Part shown: positions 58,407 through 64,000 of the stretch, piece by piece
How the letters are laid out: each line of letters begins with the position of its first letter
Position numbering within the stretch: position 1 is the first letter of the stretch
The notes under the pieces: model-generated
Told to the model about the DNA's origin: nothing
The model's input: only the letters and a program-made list of their open reading frames with translations
Databases searched by the model: none
NCBI RefSeq assembly: GCF_024213195.1
Contig: NZ_JANAVF010000001.1
Coordinates: forward strand, 806,001-870,000
From: Streptomyces sp. TBY4
GTDB lineage: Bacteria > Actinomycetota > Actinomycetes > Streptomycetales > Streptomycetaceae
Reading direction: 5' to 3'
Length of the DNA stretch: 64,000 nt
Position numbers and translations under genes: made by a program

Positions 58407-59566
58407 TGCGTTTCCTGGTCCTCGGGGCCGGTGGCGGTGTCGCGCCGGCCGAACTGCGCGTAGCGCTCGTACCGCTCGACGCGCCGGCGCGTGGCGCGGC
58501 GGAAGCGGCGGGCGACGAGCCGGGAGAGGTCGGCGGCGCCGACCATGCCGGCCTCGGGGCCGAGCTGGGCCTTGGCGATGCGCGCCTCGGGGCGGTAGCC
58601 GCGGCCGGTGAGGTGGCGCCGGAAGGCGTCGCGGGCCGGGCCGATCAGCAGGTCGTCGGCGGCGCTGACGCCGCCGCCGATGACGAAGCAGGAGGGGTCG
58701 AGGGCGGCCGCGAGGTTGGCGATGCCGACGCCGAGCCACTGGCCGATGTCCTGGAGGAGCTCGACGCACATGGCGTCGCCCTCCCGGGCCAGCTCGGTGA
58801 TGAGCGGCCCGGTGATCTCGTGGACGTTGCCGCCGACCCGGGCGATGAGGTTGTACGCGACCGGGGAGTCGGCGGCGGCCAGCTCGCGGGCCTCGCGGAC
58901 CAGGGCGTTGCCGGAGCTGTACTGCTCCCAGCAGCCGCGGTTGCCGCAGGGGCAGCGGTGGCCCCCGGGGACCACCTGCATGTGGCCGAACTCGCCGGCG
59001 ACCCCGTAGCGGCCCCGCTTGACCTGGCCGCCTTCGAGGATGGCCCCGCCGATCCCGGTGCCCAGGGTGATCATGACGAGGTGGTCCTCGCCGCGGCCGG
59101 CGCCGAAGCGCCACTCGGCCCAGGCGGCGGTGTTGGCATCGTTGTCCACCATGACCGGGACCGCGAGCCGGGACTGGAGCGCGTCGCGCAGCGGTTCGTC
59201 GCGCCAGGCCAGGTGCGGGGCGAACAGCACGCGGGAGCGGTCGGCGTCGACCCAGCCGGCGGCGCCGATGCCCACGGCGTGCACGTCGTGCCGGTCGGAG
59301 AGGTCGAGGACCAGCTCGACGATGGTGTCCTCGACCACCTTGGGGCTCTTGGACTTGTCCGGGGTCTCGGTCCGGATCTTCTCCAGGATGACCCCGTCGG
59401 CGTCGACGACCCCGGCCATCACCTTGGTGCCGCCGATGTCGATGCCGACGGTCGGAACGCGCGGGGCGGTCAGGTGCGACCTGCGCTCACGGGTCCCGAT
59501 GGTCCGCAGGACGGTGCCCCGCGCCGCCCCCCGGTGGGCGAGCGTGAAGTCCCGGTACGTGCTCAT
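58403..59566 (-). CDS. ROK-family sugar kinase
   Basis: A 387-residue kinase. The ATP site is VGIDIGGTKVMAG, the catalytic Asp is in VMVDNDANTAAWAEW, the phosphate loop is TLGTGIGGAI, and the ROK zinc motif is CPCGNRGCWEQYSSG with GEFGHMQV before it. An N-terminal extension of about 40 residues precedes the fold and lacks a helix-turn-helix, so this is a kinase and not a ROK repressor. Its place behind a sugar ABC importer suggests it phosphorylates the imported sugar, glucose or a relative. Confidence 0.9.
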   Translation of the reverse strand: MSTYRDFTLAHRGAARGTVLRTIGTRERRSHLTAPRVPTVGIDIGGTKVMAGVVDADGVILEKIRTETPDKSKSPKVVEDTIVELVLDLSDRHDVHAVGIGAAGWVDADRSRVLFAPHLAWRDEPLRDALQSRLAVPVMVDNDANTAAWAEWRFGAGRGEDHLVMITLGTGIGGAILEGGQVKRGRYGVAGEFGHMQVVPGGHRCPCGNRGCWEQYSSGNALVREARELAAADSPVAYNLIARVGGNVHEITGPLITELAREGDAMCVELLQDIGQWLGVGIANLAAALDPSCFVIGGGVSAADDLLIGPARDAFRRHLTGRGYRPEARIAKAQLGPEAGMVGAADLSRLVARRFRRATRRRVERYERYAQFGRRDTATGPEDQETQ

Positions 59567-59582
59567 CGAGTCGTGTCGTCCC

Positions 59583-60445
<863 letters not shown>

Positions 60446-60446
<1 letters not shown>

Positions 60447-61501
60447 CACTTCGCCTCCGCCCGCTTGCGGACCCATGCGTTGAGCAGCGTGGCCAGCAGC
60501 AGCATCGCGCCGAGGAAGAACTTGAACCAGTCGGGGTTCCACTGGGCGTAGACGATGCCGTTGCTGGTCATGCCGAAGATGAAGGCGCCCACGGCGGAGC
60601 CGATGGCCGAGCCGTAGCCGCCGGTCATCAAGCAGCCGCCGATCACGGCCGCGATGATGTAGAGGAACTCGTTGCCGACGCCCTCGCCCGACTGGACCAC
60701 GTCGAACGAGAAGAGGATGTGCTGCCCGGAGATCCAGGCGCACAGGGCGACGCCCATGTAGAGGCCGATGCGGGTCTTGACGACCGGGACGCCGGTCGCG
60801 CGGGCCGCGTCCGCGCCGCCGCCCACGGCGAAGATCCAGTTGCCGGCGCGGGTGCGCAGCAGGATCCAGGTGGCGACGGCGACCAGGAGCAGCCACCACA
60901 GGATGGTGACCTTGAGGGTGACCGAGCCGAAGGTCCACTGCGAGGCGAAGAGGGCCCGGGCGGAGGGGAAGCCCTCCATGTCGGCGATGGTCTTGGTGGA
61001 GACCGAGCCGCTGATCAGCTTGGTGAAGCCGAGGTTCAGGCCGGTCAGCATCAGGAAGGTGCCGAGCGTGATGATGAAGCTGGGCAGTTTCGTGCGGGTC
61101 AGCATGAACCCGTTGAAGAACCCGATCGCCAGGGTGACCAGCAGCGATACGAGGACGCCCACCCAGACGTTCGCGGTCATCTGGTAGCTGAACATCGAGC
61201 TGACCAGCGCCGAGGTGGTGACCATGACACCGGCGGACAGGTCGAACTCGCCGCCGATCATGAGCAGGGCCACCGGGACGGCCATGATGCCGATGGTGGA
61301 GGCCGAGTACAGGATCGTGCTCAGGCTGGAGGCCCGCAGGAAGCTGTCGGCGGCGAAGGAGAAGAAGACGAAGACGGCGGCCGCGCCGACCACGGCGCCG
61401 AGCTCGGGGCGGCCGAGCAGGCGGCGCAGCAGCGAGGTGGGCGCGAGCCGCTCGTCGCGCGGGGCGGGAGCCGGAGCGGGGGGCCGGGTGGCGGTGGTCA
61501 T
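60446..61501 (-). CDS. Ribose-type sugar ABC permease
   Basis: A 351-residue permease of the RbsC/AraH (CUT2) family with 8-10 membrane helices. [39 protein letters not shown] and [19 protein letters not shown] are family hallmarks. The start overlaps the stop of the binding-protein gene (ATGA), giving tight coupling. Confidence 0.92.
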
Positions 61502-62517
61502 CGGCTGCCCCGGTTGATGAACTTCTCCAGGGTGGCCGCCTCGGCGCCCGTGACGATCTGCGGCCCGGTGAGCACCGGCCGGCCGCCGCCGAGCACGTCG
61601 GCGTTGTAGCGGTAGAGCCAGAGCAGGTCGACGGCCTCGTAGCCCTGTAGGTAGGGCTGCTGGTCGACGGCGAAGCCGAGGGCGCCGGACTTCAGGTCGC
61701 GGGCCACGGAGGCGTTCAGGTCGAAGGTGTCGATCTCTGCCTTGCTGCCCGCCGCCTCCTTGGCCTTGACGGCCGTGGGCGCGAAGGGCGCGCCGAGGGT
61801 GACGACCGCGTCCACGGAGGGGTCGGCCTGCAGCTTGGCCTGGAGGGCGGACTGCACGGACGGCATGTTGGTGCCCTCGACGTACAGGTTCTCCATGGTC
61901 CCGCCGGATTCGGCGAAGGTCTTCTTCGCTCCGGCGCAGCGCTGCTCGTGGCCCACGTTGCCCTGCTCGTGCAGGACGCAGACGGCCTTCTTGCGGCCGC
62001 GCTTGCCGAGCTCGGTGCCGACCGCCTCGCCGGCGATCTCCTCGTCCTGGCCGATGTGGGTGAGCGCCCCGTACGCGGCGGACTGGGCGGATCCGGAGTT
62101 GACCGTGATCACCGGGATGCCGGCCGCGACGGCCTTGGCGAGCACGTCCTTGAGCGCCTCGGGCTTGGCGAGGGAGACGATCAGCCCGTCGACCTTCTGG
62201 TCGATGGCGTTCTGGACGAACTGGGCCTGCTGCTGCGCCTGGTCGTCGTGGGCGTAGACGAAGTTGATGTTGTCCTTCGCCGCGGCCTCCTTCGCCCCCT
62301 TCTGCACGATGTCCCAGAAGGTGTCGCCGTCTCCCGCGTGAGTGACCATCGCGAAGGTCCAGCGCGGGGTGGACACGGCGGGCCGGCCCGCCGCCTCGGC
62401 CTTCGCGCGGTCCTCGGCGCGCTTGCCGCCCGTACTGCTGCATCCCGCGAGGGAGGCACCGAGTACCGCCGCGAGCACCGCGCCCACGAGGCGTACGCCT
62501 GTCCGAACCCTAGCCAC
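61498..62517 (-). CDS. Sugar-binding lipoprotein of the ABC importer
   Basis: A 339-residue type I periplasmic-binding protein: signal and lipobox [16 protein letters not shown] (Cys near residue 26), then [45 protein letters not shown] and [12 protein letters not shown]. It starts at a GTG at 62517. It heads the operon binding protein-permease-ATPase-ROK kinase-membrane protein. The ligand may be a pentose, hexose or inositol. A Gfo/Idh/MocA gene is divergent 159 bases away. Confidence 0.9.
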   Translation of the reverse strand: MARVRTGVRLVGAVLAAVLGASLAGCSSTGGKRAEDRAKAEAAGRPAVSTPRWTFAMVTHAGDGDTFWDIVQKGAKEAAAKDNINFVYAHDDQAQQQAQFVQNAIDQKVDGLIVSLAKPEALKDVLAKAVAAGIPVITVNSGSAQSAAYGALTHIGQDEEIAGEAVGTELGKRGRKKAVCVLHEQGNVGHEQRCAGAKKTFAESGGTMENLYVEGTNMPSVQSALQAKLQADPSVDAVVTLGAPFAPTAVKAKEAAGSKAEIDTFDLNASVARDLKSGALGFAVDQQPYLQGYEAVDLLWLYRYNADVLGGGRPVLTGPQIVTGAEAATLEKFINRGSR

Positions 62518-62641
62518 GTCTGCCCGTGCCTTTCGTCAAAACGGTCATTTGTTTCAAGCCGCAGCCGCCCAGTATCCGTCACAGTGCACCATGCAAGGTC
62601 ATCGGGGCCATTGCGGACCGTGCCGGACACAGCGGGACAGA

Positions 62642-62670
62642 TTGACAGCTCCCCCGGACGGGGCCACGTT
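62642..62670 (+). promoter_or_regulatory. Promoter of the dehydrogenase gene, leaderless type
   Basis: TTGACA at 62642-62647 (perfect -35) and CACGTT at 62665-62670 are 17 bases apart. The -10 ends 6 bases before the ATG at 62677 and there is no ribosome site, so transcription should begin at or beside the ATG. Confidence 0.6.
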
Positions 62671-62676
62671 GAGTGC

Positions 62677-63681
62677 ATGCGCATCGGGCTCATCGGAACG
62701 GGCCGGATCGGTTCCTTCCACGCGGCGGCACTGGCCCGGCAGGCGGACGCGGGATCGCTCCTGCTCGCCGACGCCGACCCCGCGCGGGCGGTGCGCCTGG
62801 CCGACCGGCTCGGGGCCACCGCCGCGCCCTCCGTCGAGCAGATCTTCACCTGGGGCGTGGACGCGCTGGTGGTGGCCTGCGCCACCGAGGGCCACGCCGA
62901 CCTGGTCGTACGGGCGGTACGCGGCGGGCTGCCGGTCTTCTGCGAGAAGCCGGTCGCCCCGGACCTGGACCGCACCCTGGCGGTGCTGCGCGAGGTGGCG
63001 GCGGTCGGCGGGGTGCTCCAGCTCGGGTTCATGCGCCGCTTCGACGCGGGCTGCGCGACGGCGCGCGAGCTGGTCCGCTCCGGAGCCCTGGGCCGGCTGC
63101 ACACCGTACGGACCATGACCGCGGATCCCTCGCCGCCGGACGCCGCGTACCTGCGGACCTCCGGCGGGCTGTTCCGGGACTGCCTGGTGCACGACTTCGA
63201 CATGGTCCGCTGGGTGACGGGGCACGAGGTGAGCGAGGTGTACGCGACCGGGTCGGATGCGGGGCCGGCCCGGTTCCGGGAGGCGGGCGACATCGACACC
63301 GCGGCCGCGCTCCTCACCCTGGACGACGGGACGCTGGTCTCCAGTACCGGAACGCGGTGCAACGGCGCCGGGTACGACGTACGGATGGAGCTGGCCGGGG
63401 AGCTGGACCAGGTCTCCACCGGGCTGGACGACCGTACGCCGATCGCCTCGACCGAACCGCACGGCCCGCCCCCGGCGACCAAGCCGTGGGCGGGGTTCCT
63501 GGAACGGTTCGCCCCCGCCTACGAGGCCGAGCTGGCGGCCTTCGTCCGGCTGGTGCGCGGCGAGGGCCCCAATCCGTGCGACGGCGTGGAGGCGCTGGCC
63601 GCGTTCCGGGTGGCGGAGGCCTGCGAGCTCTCGCGGCGGGAGCGGCGCCGGGTCGTGCTGGAGGAGCTCCCGGGTCTGTAA
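62677..63681 (+). CDS. Gfo/Idh/MocA-family dehydrogenase
   Basis: A 334-residue NAD(P)-dependent oxidoreductase: Rossmann motif IGLIGTGRIGSFHA, the conserved FCEKPVAPDL loop (Lys near residue 90), GFMRRFDAG and GGLFRDCLVHDFDMVRW, which holds the family's D-x3-H type catalytic region. Such enzymes act on inositols or sugars. Divergence from a sugar importer fits a role in oxidising the imported compound, perhaps as an inositol 2-dehydrogenase, though this is inference. The message appears leaderless. Confidence 0.9.
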   Translation: MRIGLIGTGRIGSFHAAALARQADAGSLLLADADPARAVRLADRLGATAAPSVEQIFTWGVDALVVACATEGHADLVVRAVRGGLPVFCEKPVAPDLDRTLAVLREVAAVGGVLQLGFMRRFDAGCATARELVRSGALGRLHTVRTMTADPSPPDAAYLRTSGGLFRDCLVHDFDMVRWVTGHEVSEVYATGSDAGPARFREAGDIDTAAALLTLDDGTLVSSTGTRCNGAGYDVRMELAGELDQVSTGLDDRTPIASTEPHGPPPATKPWAGFLERFAPAYEAELAAFVRLVRGEGPNPCDGVEALAAFRVAEACELSRRERRRVVLEELPGL

Positions 63682-63700
63682 CGCCGTCACGGCCGGCGGC

Positions 63701-64000
63701 CTACCAGCGGACCGGCAGGCGCTTGACGCCCCGGATGAGGGTGCCGGGGATCCACTCCCGGGGGCCCGCCTCCGGGTCCTCCGCCAGGCCGGGGAACCGT
63801 TCCAGCAGGGCCCGGATCGCGATGCGGCCCTCCATCCGGGCCAGCGGGGCGCCGAGGCAGAAGTGGATGCCGTGGCCGAAGGCCAGGTGGCTCTGGCCGG
63901 CCCGGCGGATGTCGAACGCCTCGGGGCCGGGCCGGCCGGGCTCCGCGAAGCGGGCCGGGTCGCGGTCGGCCCCCGCGAGGGAGACCAGCACGGGCGAGCC
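63701..64000 (-). CDS. Cytochrome P450, C-terminal part only
   Basis: The minus-strand frame is open to the window edge; about 99 residues are visible. LAFGHGIHFCLGAPLARMEG is the heme-ligand loop with the invariant Cys, preceded by VSLAGADRDPARF and followed by LLERFPGL and the usual end RGVKRLPVRW. The form is that of Streptomyces CYP105/107-like enzymes. The N-terminal three quarters lie outside the window. Convergent with the dehydrogenase gene. Confidence 0.93.
   Translation of the reverse strand, partial: GSPVLVSLAGADRDPARFAEPGRPGPEAFDIRRAGQSHLAFGHGIHFCLGAPLARMEGRIAIRALLERFPGLAEDPEAGPREWIPGTLIRGVKRLPVRW

Overview
The window is a piece of an actinobacterial chromosome, almost certainly Streptomyces or a close relative. 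The evidence is the very high G+C, the strong third-position G/C bias in every convincing gene, frequent GTG starts, GTGA or ATGA stop/start overlaps, and typical Streptomyces families: SAV_915-like protein, PucR regulator, gluABCD, kdpFABC with kdpE-kdpD, paired discoidin glycosidases and P450s. About 57 intact or partial protein genes were found. I saw no rRNA, tRNA, CRISPR array, insertion sequence or phage genes.

Layout. 1-7.1 kb: a secreted or cytoplasmic glycan-degrading group (two discoidin-containing secreted proteins and a GH3 beta-glucosidase) with strong hairpin terminators between units. 7.1-9.5 kb: two divergent small zinc-ribbon paralogues and a PucR-type regulator. 9.5-14.9 kb: two overlapping alpha/beta-hydrolase genes, then a SAV_915-like gene with a lysA-type decarboxylase, and another hydrolase. 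14.9-15.4 kb: debris of an arsR-CDF metal-efflux pair in which one piece is inverted. 15.4-26.2 kb: potassium uptake, with an orphan KdpE-type regulator, two small membrane genes, and the complete kdpFABC-kdpE-kdpD set on the + strand. 26.2-27.7 kb: a gene graveyard holding fragments of an LLM oxidoreductase, a ParB-like regulator and a DUF1906 glycosidase-like protein. 28.5-33.1 kb: a four-gene reductive pyrimidine-degradation operon. 33.3-35.5 kb: a large low-complexity protein with tandem repeats.

35.5-43.6 kb is mixed: a PPOX protein, a MarR regulator divergent from a metallo-hydrolase, a deleted alginate-lyase gene, an XRE regulator divergent from a methionine aminopeptidase, gamma-glutamyltransferase, a conserved hypothetical and a P450. 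43.6-50.7 kb is an envelope cluster: FemX-like transferase, MurJ-like flippase, a two-component system with a GerMN lipoprotein, and a divergent L,D-transpeptidase. 50.8-58.4 kb: a secreted CocE/S15-type hydrolase, the gluABCD glutamate importer, exonuclease III, a metallo-hydrolase and small hypotheticals. 58.4-63.7 kb: a ribose-type sugar ABC importer with a ROK kinase, divergent from a Gfo/Idh/MocA dehydrogenase. The window ends inside a second P450.

The main unusual theme is the number of broken genes (at least seven), several with deletion or inversion junctions that can be placed to within a few bases. Other points worth attention are the zinc-ribbon pair, the duplicate KdpE, the tiny ORF before kdpF, and several genes whose consensus-like -10 box lies 6-7 bases before the ATG, suggesting leaderless transcripts. 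All functional names come from sequence motifs and memory of families; no database search was run.
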